From: Anaerolineae bacterium
Lineage (GTDB): Bacteria > Chloroflexota > Anaerolineae > 4572-78 > J111
Direction of reading: 5' to 3'
Length of the DNA: 64,000 nt
Assembly (NCBI GenBank): GCA_023151115.1
Contig: JAKLJP010000010.1
Coordinates: 124,001 to 188,000 of the forward strand
Part shown: positions 34,255-41,951 of the stretch, piece by piece
How positions within the stretch are numbered: the first letter of the stretch is position 1
How the letters are laid out: each line of letters begins with the position of its first letter
Translations under genes and position numbers: made by a program
Notes under the pieces: generated by a model
What the model saw: only the letters and a program-made list of their open reading frames with translations
Told to the model about the DNA's origin: nothing
The model's database searches: none

Positions 34255-34716
34255 CTATTCTACTTTAACCTCGGCCGGTTGCGTTTCCTCCATTTCAGGG
34301 GAAACCTCAGCCGGGGAGTCTTCTGCTTCATCATACGAGATTGAACCAAAATCAGGCGGCTCCGGCTCATCTTTCATGGCCAAATTACCCCGGAAGTAGC
34401 CCTCTTCATCCAACAGGAAACTACCCACATCCACATTGCCCCAGACTTTGCCGGTGCTGAGAATTTCCAGGCGGCCCGAAGCCTTGATGCTGCCGGTCAC
34501 CGCGCCGCTAACCGAGACATTTTCGGCAATCAGATCAGCCGCCACTTTAGCCTGCGGGCCAATGACAATATTGCCCAGCGTTTCGATGACCCCTTCTTCG
34601 CACACCCCGTCAATGCGGATGCTGCCATCGCACACCAATCTACCTCTAAAGCTGGTATTGGGGCCGATGACCGTTTCTATTTTGTCAACCGGGGCGCCTT
34701 TGTTTCTACCAAGCAC
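34255..34716 (-). CDS. Bactofilin (polymer-forming cytoskeletal protein)
   Basis: 153 residues. The core (about 12-110) is a right-handed beta-helix repeat pattern: IGPNTSFRGRLVCDGSIRIDGVCEEGVIETLGNIVIGPQAKVAADLIAENVSVSGAVTGSIKASGRLEI, typical of bactofilins, which polymerise at the membrane and help shape cells or place envelope enzymes. The C-terminal 40 residues are acidic and unstructured. Start is GTG at 34716 with AGGAGG 5 nt upstream. Single-gene unit with its own terminator; next upstream is lspA, separated by a repeat hairpin. Confidence 0.92.
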   Translation of the reverse strand: MLGRNKGAPVDKIETVIGPNTSFRGRLVCDGSIRIDGVCEEGVIETLGNIVIGPQAKVAADLIAENVSVSGAVTGSIKASGRLEILSTGKVWGNVDVGSFLLDEEGYFRGNLAMKDEPEPPDFGSISYDEAEDSPAEVSPEMEETQPAEVKVE

Positions 34717-34732
34717 ACCGTCCTCCTAAAGT

Positions 34733-34804
34733 AAAGGATGAGGGATGAAGGATGAAGGGTGAAGAATCCTTTTTCATCCTTCATCCTTCCGCCTTCATCC
34801 TTTT
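34733..34804. repeat. Hairpin of GGATGAA words
   Basis: AAAGGATGAGGGATGAAGGA and further copies on the left (34733-34764), TTCATCC words on the right (34770-34804). A one-armed copy lies at 57621-57659. Confidence 0.8.
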
Positions 34805-34845
34805 CAGGGTTCTCACTATACTTCAACTGGGGGTAATTGTCAACG

Positions 34846-35364
34846 TTATTGAAATTCGCTGGTTGAGGATGATTCGACCGGTTCAGTTTCTTTGGGCTGC
34901 TGGTGGCTGCGGTGATTGACCAGTAACAGCCAAGCCATGCCGATGATAATAAAACTATCAGCCAGATTAAAGGTTGGCCAGCGGGTTGCGCCAATACCGG
35001 CATCCAAAAAGTCCGTCACCCGGCCATCTATCAGCCGGTCCACAAAGTTGGCAATCGCGCCGCCCAGCAGCAGGCCAATCGGCCAGCCGGCCTGCGGTAA
35101 AAATTGGCCGGATTTCAGGGCTTGCCCAAACCAAACGATCAGGCCCACAATCACCAGGCCGGTGACAATCAAGGGTCCCGACCCGCCATTGGCAAACATG
35201 CCAAAGGCCACTCCGGTGTTATAGCCCAGAGTCAAGCGAAAAAAATCCCCGATAATCGGGATAGGTTGGTACAGCTCAAGTGTTTGCTCAGCCCAAATTT
35301 TGCTCAGGCCATCCAGGGCCAAAGCCAGACCAAACATCATAATGACACGAGAAAATGCTTTCAT
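34846..35364 (-). CDS. lspA: Lipoprotein signal peptidase (signal peptidase II)
   Basis: 172 residues with four spans. The two catalytic aspartates are in GGAIANFVDRLIDGRVTDFLD and FNLADSFIIIG; the conserved Asn after the first span is in YNTGVAFGM. It removes signal peptides from the lipoproteins seen in this window (binding protein, DUF3048, propeller lipoprotein). ATG at 35364 (MKAFSR) is preferred over the GTG four codons earlier; neither has a clear ribosome-binding site. The C-terminal tail is short and charged. Confidence 0.93.
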   Translation of the reverse strand: MKAFSRVIMMFGLALALDGLSKIWAEQTLELYQPIPIIGDFFRLTLGYNTGVAFGMFANGGSGPLIVTGLVIVGLIVWFGQALKSGQFLPQAGWPIGLLLGGAIANFVDRLIDGRVTDFLDAGIGATRWPTFNLADSFIIIGMAWLLLVNHRSHQQPKETEPVESSSTSEFQ

Positions 35365-35436
35365 ATCAGTATACACTATCTTGAAAAAAGAAGGTTGTCA
35401 AATTGGCAGGCCAACGACAAATCCTATTACAGTTTC

Positions 35437-35470
35437 AGGAGGATTCTTCGGCTTCGCCTCAGAATGACTT
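35437..35470. repeat. Dispersed GGATTCTTCGGCTTCGCC...GAATGAC fragment
   Basis: AGGAGGATTCTTCGGCTTCG followed by CCTCAGAATGACTTGAC; a sequence type I recall from many genomes. The neighbouring GTCTACCGTTTACTCCC words (35485-35503) recur at 54553-54580. Confidence 0.45.
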
Positions 35471-35499
35471 GACCCATTTCCCCGTCTGCTGTCTACCGT

Positions 35500-36825
35500 T
35501 TACTCCCAAATGTACCAGGCCGGCACATCGGATAGCAGCCAGGCCAGCCCTTCGGCGGGACGTTCTAGCAGTAAATTGATTAAAGCCTTGGCTTTCTCAG
35601 GGGCATGGGCCGGGGCCAGACTGCTAAATTCAACCCCAATCAAGCGATAATGCCCGCGCCGGGCGTGCAGCATCTCGCCGTAGGTTTCGACAATGCCCTT
35701 TAGAATGTTGACGATAACATGCGTGATCGTCGAAGGATTGGTCATACCCCGCCGGCGGCACTCCTGCACCACCAGCCGGAAAAAGCGCAGACTGTAATCC
35801 AGTTTGGCCACCAGAGCAAAATCTTCACAAAAAACATCAATCCGATTGGTAAAGGTTGTTTTCAGAATGTCGCTGATTAGTTCTTTATCGTCAATCGTTT
35901 CCCATTGGCCGCTGTCGTCCCGGCTGATGGTCATCAGCAAACGCCTGATGCGCTCGACCGTGCTTTCATACTGCTGCGCTTCCTGGACTACGTGGGGCAG
36001 CAAACGTCCCCGGTCGCCCCAGGCGTTTTCCAATGCCCTGATAAAACGGCTCCAATCGCGCATTACCGTGCCGGCCACACAACTATCGAGTGGAAAGGAG
36101 GCGCTCATATCGGCCAGGCTGACCAGCATCAGCGCGGTCAAACGCTGTTCCTGGATTTTAACCTCCTCCTGCATCAGATGGGTGGTTGAAGCCAGCAGCG
36201 GCAGCGAGGCTTCGCCGCTGCTGAGCACACCAAATTTATCGTGGTCGCGGATAATGGTCAGCAGGGTGCGCAACTCGGTGCGGGTGAGCATGGTTTGGAG
36301 TTTAGCCCGTTCATCGGGGTACATGGACGACACCAAGTACCAGCCAATTGTCGGGTGACGGTCGGTGTTGACATACTTGCCAATATCGTGATAGAGGGCG
36401 GCCACGCGCAAAAAGGTTTTGACAGCTCCATGTTCATCGGGCGGAAAGAGGGCCGTTGTCGCCACATCCGGGCCGATACCGTGCCAGAGCTGGCTATAGT
36501 TCCGCTTAAAAAATGATAAATCTGCAGCGCAGTGAGGATTGGCCCCATCCACCAAAATATCGGCTGGACGATCTGCCAGCAGCCGGTCTACTTTTTCCAT
36601 CACTGTATGTAAATGAGGCGCGCCTTTGGGGTCGCCATGGCGAGTTCCCATCGTCGGTGGATAGAACAAGTCGGCCAACTGTTGACCAAAGGGCAAAGTT
36701 CGCATCGTAGCCGCATCGGGTACAGGGCCAGCCGCAAAAACTTCTTCAAATCTGCTTGATAAATTCCGTTTCACAGGTCTGCTGTTAGCTTTATATGTGT
36801 CCAGGAAAAAATTTTTCTCAACCAT
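35500..36825 (-). CDS. HD-domain metal-dependent phosphohydrolase
   Basis: 441 residues. HD-type metal site: His in LHTVMEKVDRLL (about 90), the HD pair in LYHDIGKYV (about 165-173), RDHDKFGVL and a later Asp in MLVSLADMSASFP (about 243). This order fits a nucleotide phosphohydrolase/phosphodiesterase or a nucleotidyltransferase-like HD protein; the N- and C-terminal parts are not recognised. ATG at 36825 is chosen over the TTG one codon before. No neighbour hints at the substrate; it stands alone between lspA and a divergent gene. Confidence 0.8.
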   Translation of the reverse strand: MVEKNFFLDTYKANSRPVKRNLSSRFEEVFAAGPVPDAATMRTLPFGQQLADLFYPPTMGTRHGDPKGAPHLHTVMEKVDRLLADRPADILVDGANPHCAADLSFFKRNYSQLWHGIGPDVATTALFPPDEHGAVKTFLRVAALYHDIGKYVNTDRHPTIGWYLVSSMYPDERAKLQTMLTRTELRTLLTIIRDHDKFGVLSSGEASLPLLASTTHLMQEEVKIQEQRLTALMLVSLADMSASFPLDSCVAGTVMRDWSRFIRALENAWGDRGRLLPHVVQEAQQYESTVERIRRLLMTISRDDSGQWETIDDKELISDILKTTFTNRIDVFCEDFALVAKLDYSLRFFRLVVQECRRRGMTNPSTITHVIVNILKGIVETYGEMLHARRGHYRLIGVEFSSLAPAHAPEKAKALINLLLERPAEGLAWLLSDVPAWYIWE

Positions 36826-36826
36826 C

Positions 36827-36911
36827 AAGGTAGCAAGTAGCAGAGTAGCAGCTAAAAAATTTGCTACTCTGTTACCTCACCCTTTCGGGTGCGCCGAAGG
36901 GTGTGCTACCT
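36827..36911. repeat. Hairpin of AGTAGC words
   Basis: GGTAGCAAGTAGCAGAGTAG on the left, TTGCTACTCTGTTACC and GTGCTACCTG on the right, with a nested CACCCTTTCGGGTG hairpin at 36879-36892. It begins two bases from the start codon of the HD-domain gene, so its left arm forms that gene's 5' untranslated region. Confidence 0.7.
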
Positions 36912-37097
36912 GTTTTAACAGCGAAAACTTTTCCAGGGCACTATAATAATCACAAGCGGGCAGAAAAGCAATGTCCCCATGTTCATTATCTCTACGCTGA
37001 TTCTCCATAAAATCTTCATAATTGCTTGTTATACTATAGCCAAATAAAGAAAATAACAGCCTGATAATAGTCAGGCAATAAAGAATGGAGCAAAACT

Positions 37098-38027
37098 ATG
37101 AAAACTCAAAAGTGGATGTTGGTGGCAAGTATCATCATGTTTCTGGGCGCGGCCGGCCTGGTAGCCTTGACCGTCCTCACGCCTTTTGCCTGGGCGCAAG
37201 GGCCGATGGGCTGGAACGGCTGGGGTGATGGCCCGATGTTCGAGGGTGGTTTTGGCCCGCGTATGGGCCGGGGCATGATGCAAGGTGGCGGTTTTGGCAT
37301 GGGGCCAGGCGGGATGATGGGCGGCCGCTGGGGCGGGCCGGAAAATTCGCTATTGACCATTGCTGCCGAAAAATTGGGCCTGACTACGGCTGAATTGCAG
37401 GCTGAACTTCAGGCCGGTAAAACCATAGCCGATGTAGCTGCCGAAAAAAATGTGGAAGTATCCACAATTGTGGACGCCGTGGTAGCCGAGCGGGCTGAGC
37501 AGCTTGATGAATTGGTGGCGAATGGACAGGCCACCCAGGAAGAAGCCGATGCCATGCTGACCTTGATGAAGGCCAACATCACCCGGCGAATTAATGAAGC
37601 ATGGTCGGGCAGAGGTTTTGGCCCCGGCATGATGGGCGGCGGTATAGGGCCTGGCTTCGGCATGGGGCACGGCGGGATGATGGGTGGACGCGGTGGTATG
37701 ATGGGCGGCTGGGGTGGGCCGGGCTACTCGATGATGCAGACGGTTGCCGATACTCTGGGCCTCACTCCTGCTGAACTGGTCACTGAACTACAAGCCGGCA
37801 AATCCGTGGCCGAAGTAGCAGCAGAGAAAAACGTAGAGGTGGCTACCCTGGTAAACGCCATCTTGACCCCACGCACCGAGCAACTCAATGCGCTGGTGGC
37901 CGAAGGGCAACTGACCCAGGCCGAGGTTGACGCCCGGATAACTATTCTAAAGGTTGATGTGGTTGAGCGTCTTAACCAGAGCTGGGGCGCTAAAAATACA
38001 ATCTCCGGGGAGACAGAAACTAACTAA
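37098..38027 (+). CDS. Exported Met/Gly-rich protein with duplicated helical domain
   Basis: 309 residues. A signal peptide (about 1-30, ending WAQG) is followed by a Gly/Met-rich stretch (about 35-80, repeats of GMGPGGMMGGR) and a helical domain (about 82-165: LLTIAAEKLGLTTAELQAEL, QAGKTIADVAAEKNVEVSTI). The whole Met-rich plus helical unit then recurs (about 180-300, GMMGGRGGMMGG, then TLGLTPAELVTELQAGKSVA), so the gene arose by internal duplication. The helical part resembles DUF2680-like repeats. Clustered Met with a few His is typical of sites for soft metals such as Cu(I)/Ag(I), but metal binding is inference. A two-component system with its own GHGWGMMMRRGM stretch follows. Confidence 0.75.
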   Translation: MKTQKWMLVASIIMFLGAAGLVALTVLTPFAWAQGPMGWNGWGDGPMFEGGFGPRMGRGMMQGGGFGMGPGGMMGGRWGGPENSLLTIAAEKLGLTTAELQAELQAGKTIADVAAEKNVEVSTIVDAVVAERAEQLDELVANGQATQEEADAMLTLMKANITRRINEAWSGRGFGPGMMGGGIGPGFGMGHGGMMGGRGGMMGGWGGPGYSMMQTVADTLGLTPAELVTELQAGKSVAEVAAEKNVEVATLVNAILTPRTEQLNALVAEGQLTQAEVDARITILKVDVVERLNQSWGAKNTISGETETN

Positions 38028-38055
38028 CTGCCCAGAAATAACTTTGTATCTGTCA

Positions 38056-38094
38056 GGAGATTAGAGATTAAAAAATCTCTAATCTCTAATCTCC
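38056..38094. repeat. Hairpin of AGAGATT words
   Basis: GGAGATTAGAGATT (38056-38069) and AATCTCTAATCTCTAATCTCC (38074-38094) are complementary over 14 bp. Confidence 0.8.
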
Positions 38095-38102
38095 AACTCC
38101 GA

Positions 38103-38143
38103 ACCCCCGCCGGCACATTTGGGCCGGTCGGGGTCTTTCTTTT
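38103..38143 (+). terminator. Terminator of Met-rich protein gene
   Basis: ACCCCCGCCGGC, 8-nt loop, GCCGGTCGGGGT with one internal mismatch region, followed by CTTTCTTTT. Confidence 0.75.
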
Positions 38144-38200
38144 CACAGACTGTTCTTGATATGATAAAATAAGACAATTACAAATTTTAATTCTTTCAAT

Positions 38201-38253
38201 TGCGTAATGCGTAACGTGTAACATGCCACGCACCGCGCCCTACGCTCCACGTT
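38201..38253. repeat. Degenerate hairpin of GCGTAA words
   Basis: TGCGTAATGCGTAACGTGTA on the left, with ACGCACC, TACGC and CACGTTA pieces on the right. Same word family as 43827-43880 but decayed. Confidence 0.5.
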
Positions 38254-38258
38254 AGCCT

Positions 38259-38948
38259 ATGTCTCGTATCCTGGTTGTAGACGACGATAAACAAATTGTC
38301 CGGCTGGTCCAATCATACCTGGAGCGAGCCGGTCATCAAGTGCTGACCGCCCACGACGGTGAAATGGCGCTTTACACCATCCGCCGTGAGCGGCCCGATT
38401 TGGTCATCCTCGACCTCATGCTGCCCAACCGCGATGGTTGGGAGATTACCCGCACCGTGCGCAGCGATCCCATCCTGGCCAACCTGCCAATTATCATGCT
38501 TACCGCCCGGATTGAAGATACCGATAAAATTGTCGGCCTGGAGTTGGGTGCAGATGATTACATCGCCAAGCCTTTCAACCCCCACGAAGTTGTAGCGCGG
38601 GTGAGAGCCGTTCTGCGGCGGGTTGGCGGCGCACCGGCCACGCCGCAGGTCATCCAGGTAGGTGGGCTGAGAATGGATGTGGACCGTCACCTGGTTTCCC
38701 TCGACGGCGCGCCCATTGACCTCACCCCAACCGAATTTGATCTGCTGAAGTTGTTGATGGAGCAGCGCGGCCATGCTTTTACCCGTATGGAACTGGTGGA
38801 GAAAGGCTTGGGTTATAATTTTGAAGGGCTAGACCGGACCATTGACAGCCACATCAAAAACCTGCGCCGCAAAATCGAACCCAACCCCAGCCAGCCGACC
38901 TATATTGAAACCGTTTACGGCGTCGGCTACCGGCTCAAAGGGGAATAA
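38259..38948 (+). CDS. OmpR/PhoB-family response regulator
   Basis: 229 residues. Receiver domain 1-120 with acidic pocket DDD (8-10), phospho-acceptor Asp52 in VILDLMLPN, Thr82 and Lys104 in YIAKPF. The C-terminal winged helix (about 130-228) shows the OmpR pattern LTPTEFDLLKLLMEQRGHAFTRMEL and RTIDSHIKNLRRKIEPNP ... YIETVYGVGYRL. It pairs with the sensor kinase downstream (110-nt gap holding a repeat hairpin). Its likely target is the Met-rich protein gene just upstream and itself; no operator was identified. No ribosome-binding site is visible before the ATG. Confidence 0.94.
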   Translation: MSRILVVDDDKQIVRLVQSYLERAGHQVLTAHDGEMALYTIRRERPDLVILDLMLPNRDGWEITRTVRSDPILANLPIIMLTARIEDTDKIVGLELGADDYIAKPFNPHEVVARVRAVLRRVGGAPATPQVIQVGGLRMDVDRHLVSLDGAPIDLTPTEFDLLKLLMEQRGHAFTRMELVEKGLGYNFEGLDRTIDSHIKNLRRKIEPNPSQPTYIETVYGVGYRLKGE

Positions 38949-38950
38949 AA

Positions 38951-39030
38951 TTGTGAATGATGAATGGTGAATTGTGAATGGTCTGATATTTCATTAACAA
39001 TTCACATTTGGCTATTCACAATTCACAATT
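38951..39030. repeat. Hairpin of GTGAAT(G/T) words
   Basis: TTGTGAATGATGAATGGTGA and more on the left (38951-38981), AACAATTCACA and TTCACAATTCACAATT on the right (38996-39030). It lies between the response regulator and its kinase. Confidence 0.8.
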
Positions 39031-39058
39031 AGATTAGTTTTCTTTTCAGGCATCATTC

Positions 39059-40552
39059 ATGAACAAACTTTGGGTTCGTCTCGCCCTGGCTTTTGGCGCG
39101 GTTACCATCATTGGGATTGTGGTGGCCGGTATTCTGGCTAACCGCCAGGTGGATGTACAATTTCGCCGCTTTGTGGCGCGGGATCAGCTTGTCAATTCGC
39201 CGCTGGTTGACGCCCTGGCCGATTATTATGCCCGTCAGGGCAGTTGGGCGGGGGTCGAAGAACTGTTTCGCGGCCCCGGTCAGCCAGATAACATGGGCCA
39301 CGGTTGGGGCATGATGATGCGGCGGGGCATGCCCCAACTGATTCTAGCCGATGCCTCGACCCAAATTGTTTTTGACCAGGGCGGCCCGCGCCGGGGAGGC
39401 CGTTTGAACCCGGCCGAACAGGCCGAAGCTGTGCCCATTGAATTGGAAGGCCAAACGGTGGGCTATGTCGTCGTCAGCGTGCCCGGCCTGGGCGATCTGT
39501 CCGGGCCGGCCCAGTTGTTTCTGCGGCAGTTTAACTTTTCCTTGTGGCAGGCCGGTCTCATTGCCGGCAGCCTAGGGCTGCTGTTGGGATTTATTATTTC
39601 GCGCGGGTTGTCTGCGCCGCTGGGCCGCCTGGCCGCCGCCGCCCGGCGCATTTCCAGGGGCGACTTGAATCAGCAGGTTCCGGTGACCGGCAGCGCCGAG
39701 ATAGCCGATCTGGCCCGTGCCTTTAACGAGATGACCGCCGGTTTGCAACAAGCCGAAACTCTCCGCCGCAATATGGTCGCCGACATCGCCCACGAACTCC
39801 GCACCCCTTTGACCATCATTCAGGGCAATTTGCAAGCTATCCTCGACGATGTTTATCCGCTGGAAAAAGCTGAAATTGCCGCCGTTTATGATGAGACCCT
39901 CACTTTGAACCGCCTGGTTAACGACCTGCGCCAACTGGCTCAAGCCGAGGCCGGACAGTTGAGCCTGCACCTCCAGGCAGTCGAATTACCCTCTCTGGTC
40001 GAGCGAGCCGCTAATTTATTTGAAGAACTGGCCCGCGAAAAAAATATCAAGGTGAAGATCGTTTTGCCTCCCACTTTACCCCCCGTTCAGGCCGACCCCG
40101 ACCGGGTGCGCCAGGTCCTGCACAATCTCCTCTCCAACGCCTTGCGCCATACACCGGAGGGCGGCGAGGTGGTTATTGAGGCAGCTTCGGTAAGAGAGCA
40201 GGGGAGCAGGGGAGCAGGGGAGCAGGGGGGAGTTTTTTCATCTCCCCCACCCCCCCGCTCCTCTGCTCCCCTGCCCGATACTCCCCGACCCCCGACCCCC
40301 GACCCCCGACCCCTCATTCGCGTCACCGTCTCCGATACCGGCCCCGGCATCTCCCCCACCGACTTGCCCCACGTGTTTGACCGCTTCTGGCGGGCCGATA
40401 AGGCCCGCTCCCGCGAACAGGGCGGTTCCGGTTTGGGCCTGGCCATTGCCAAACGGTTGGTCGAGGCCCAGGGGGGGCAAATCGGCGTGGAAAGTGAAGG
40501 TGTGGCGGGACGGGGTAGCTGTTTTTGGTTTACGCTGCCCACCCACTCATAA
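39059..40552 (+). CDS. Sensor histidine kinase with HAMP domain
   Basis: 497 residues. TM1 about 5-27; periplasmic part about 28-160 containing DNMGHGWGMMMRRGMPQ; TM2 about 163-183; HAMP 184-236 (SRGLSAPLGRLAAAARRISRGDLNQQVP); phospho-acceptor His245 in DIAHELRTPLTII; N box NLLSNALRHTPEGG (about 356); G1 DTGPGIS (about 427); G2 GGSGLGLAIA (about 455). Between the N and G1 boxes about 41 residues (378-418) are coded by a G-rich hairpin plus a CGACCCC tandem repeat and should form a surface loop of the ATPase domain. Pairs with the response regulator upstream. The Met/His-rich periplasmic stretch echoes the neighbouring Met-rich protein. Confidence 0.93.
   Translation: MNKLWVRLALAFGAVTIIGIVVAGILANRQVDVQFRRFVARDQLVNSPLVDALADYYARQGSWAGVEELFRGPGQPDNMGHGWGMMMRRGMPQLILADASTQIVFDQGGPRRGGRLNPAEQAEAVPIELEGQTVGYVVVSVPGLGDLSGPAQLFLRQFNFSLWQAGLIAGSLGLLLGFIISRGLSAPLGRLAAAARRISRGDLNQQVPVTGSAEIADLARAFNEMTAGLQQAETLRRNMVADIAHELRTPLTIIQGNLQAILDDVYPLEKAEIAAVYDETLTLNRLVNDLRQLAQAEAGQLSLHLQAVELPSLVERAANLFEELAREKNIKVKIVLPPTLPPVQADPDRVRQVLHNLLSNALRHTPEGGEVVIEAASVREQGSRGAGEQGGVFSSPPPPRSSAPLPDTPRPPTPDPRPLIRVTVSDTGPGISPTDLPHVFDRFWRADKARSREQGGSGLGLAIAKRLVEAQGGQIGVESEGVAGRGSCFWFTLPTHS
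40190..40314. repeat. GAGCAGGG hairpin plus CGACCCC repeat in kinase gene
   Basis: Four copies of GGAGCAGG-type words (40196-40230), the complementary CTCCCC/GCTCCTCTGCTCCCCTGC arm (40242-40274), then CGACCCC four times (40286-40313). All in frame. Confidence 0.88.
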
Positions 40553-40649
40553 CTCCCCGCTTTCCGCAAAACTGTGGCACATCGCTGCCGTTTGTTGTAT
40601 AATTAGCTATCCCGTTTATCCTTAACCAAATTATCGAGACAGAGTATTG

Positions 40650-41711
40650 ATGGCAACGCTTAAAGTTCTTCTGCTGAGAACTCACGAAAATCTGCTCATT
40701 TTGCAAGAACGAGAGGCCAAACACGGTGGCAATGCGCCGCTGGAACTGCTCAACCAAATCAGGGATCACCAGGCGGCGATTGAGCTGATTGATCAAGCCC
40801 TTTCGACTGAATTAACCGAAAAAGGATTAAAGGAACTCAAGGAAGCATTGCGACCCCTGCTGGTCGCCAGCAATGTTGAGCAGCTTGATCTGGATCAGGT
40901 CAAACTGGAAACGCCACGCTTGCCTTTTGAGCCGGAAACGGTTCTCATTCCAGCCGGTCCTTTTTTAATGGGTAGCTTGCCCAGCGACAACGTTCCATTG
41001 GAAGAAACCCCTCAGCACGAAGTCAACCTGCCCGCCTTCCAGATGGGCCGCTATCCAATCACCAACGCCCAGTACGCCGAATTTATCAAACGCGAGAAAC
41101 AGCACGAGCCGCCCAAAAAAACGAGCTGGTTTCTGCGTGAACCGCCGGCTGACAAACTCGATCACCCGGTCGTCGGGGTCAGTTGGGAAGATGCCCTGGC
41201 TTACTGCCGCTGGTTGAGCGAGCAAACGAGTCGCCTCTATCGCCTGCCCACTGAGGCCGAGTGGGAGAAGGCAGCTTCTTGGGCAGAGGAGAGTGGAGGA
41301 GCGGAGGAGCAGGGGAGCAGGGGGGCCGGGGGGAAAAGGCTGTATCCCTGGGGGGATGTATGGGAGGAGGGGCGCTGCAATTTTGGCAGCGACGATACTA
41401 CCCCGGTGATGGCCTTTCCTCAAGGCGTTAGTTTTTATGGCTGCTATGATATGCTCGGCAATGTCCAGGAATGGACCAGCACCCTCTGGGGTAGTGACCC
41501 CAAAGAGAATCTTTTTCCTTACCCTTATCACGCCGGTGATGGGCGTGAAGAAGCCAAACCCTCCCACCTACACCGGGTCTACCGGGTGTATCGCGGCGGT
41601 TCGTTCCGCGATGAGCCGGCCAAATTAAGATGCACTGTGCGGGGCAACTCCGACCCGGAGAGCAAAATCAGATGGCGGGGTTTTCGGGTTGTTTGGGATA
41701 TTTCGACCTGA
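40650..41711 (+). CDS. SUMF1 / formylglycine-generating-enzyme family protein
   Basis: 353 residues. Residues 1-90 are helical (THENLLILQEREAKHGGNAPLELLNQIRDHQAAIELI), resembling small effector-associated-type N-terminal domains found fused to many modules in cyanobacteria and Chloroflexota. The SUMF1 domain (about 95-353) shows IPAGPFLMGS, ETPQHEVNLPAFQMGRYPITNAQYAEFI, HPVVGVSWEDALAYCRWLS, RLPTEAEWEKAA, DMLGNVQEWTSTLWG and VYRGGSFRDEP ... RWRGFRVV. The active-site cysteine pair of true FGE is not evident, so a different role (as in EgtB-like or scaffold members) is likely. Residues about 212-228 come from a G-rich repeat. ATG at 40650; the track-like earlier TTG is unlikely. Confidence 0.85.
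   Translation: MATLKVLLLRTHENLLILQEREAKHGGNAPLELLNQIRDHQAAIELIDQALSTELTEKGLKELKEALRPLLVASNVEQLDLDQVKLETPRLPFEPETVLIPAGPFLMGSLPSDNVPLEETPQHEVNLPAFQMGRYPITNAQYAEFIKREKQHEPPKKTSWFLREPPADKLDHPVVGVSWEDALAYCRWLSEQTSRLYRLPTEAEWEKAASWAEESGGAEEQGSRGAGGKRLYPWGDVWEEGRCNFGSDDTTPVMAFPQGVSFYGCYDMLGNVQEWTSTLWGSDPKENLFPYPYHAGDGREEAKPSHLHRVYRVYRGGSFRDEPAKLRCTVRGNSDPESKIRWRGFRVVWDIST
41283..41336. repeat. GGAGCAGGGG words inside SUMF1 gene
   Basis: GAGGAGAGTGGAGGAGCGGA followed by GGAGCAGGGGAGCAGGGGGG; one-armed copy of the word family seen at 32418 and 40190, in frame. Confidence 0.8.
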
Positions 41712-41827
41712 CAACGGATTTGGCTCAAGTGGTTGACATCTTGAACCCAGTCATAGTAAACTGGACTCGTCTTCAATTCCAAAACACAAAAAAGCCTGAC
41801 CGAGCCTACGGCACGACACCGACGATG

Positions 41828-41926
41828 AAAATACGTAACGCAGAGAACGCAAAGAAGGCACAGAGATACACAAAGTTTTTTCTCTGTGTTCCTCCGTGAG
41901 GACTCTGCGTAACTCTGTGTAATTTT
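41828..41926. repeat. Long hairpin of CGCAGAG/CACAGAG words
   Basis: Left arm 41828-41875, right arm 41882-41926 (CTCTGTGTTCC, GACTCTGCGTAACTCTGTGT). Same words as 2294-2391. Confidence 0.8.
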
Positions 41927-41951
41927 ATTTTCAAGGAAGGGATGAACAGCG

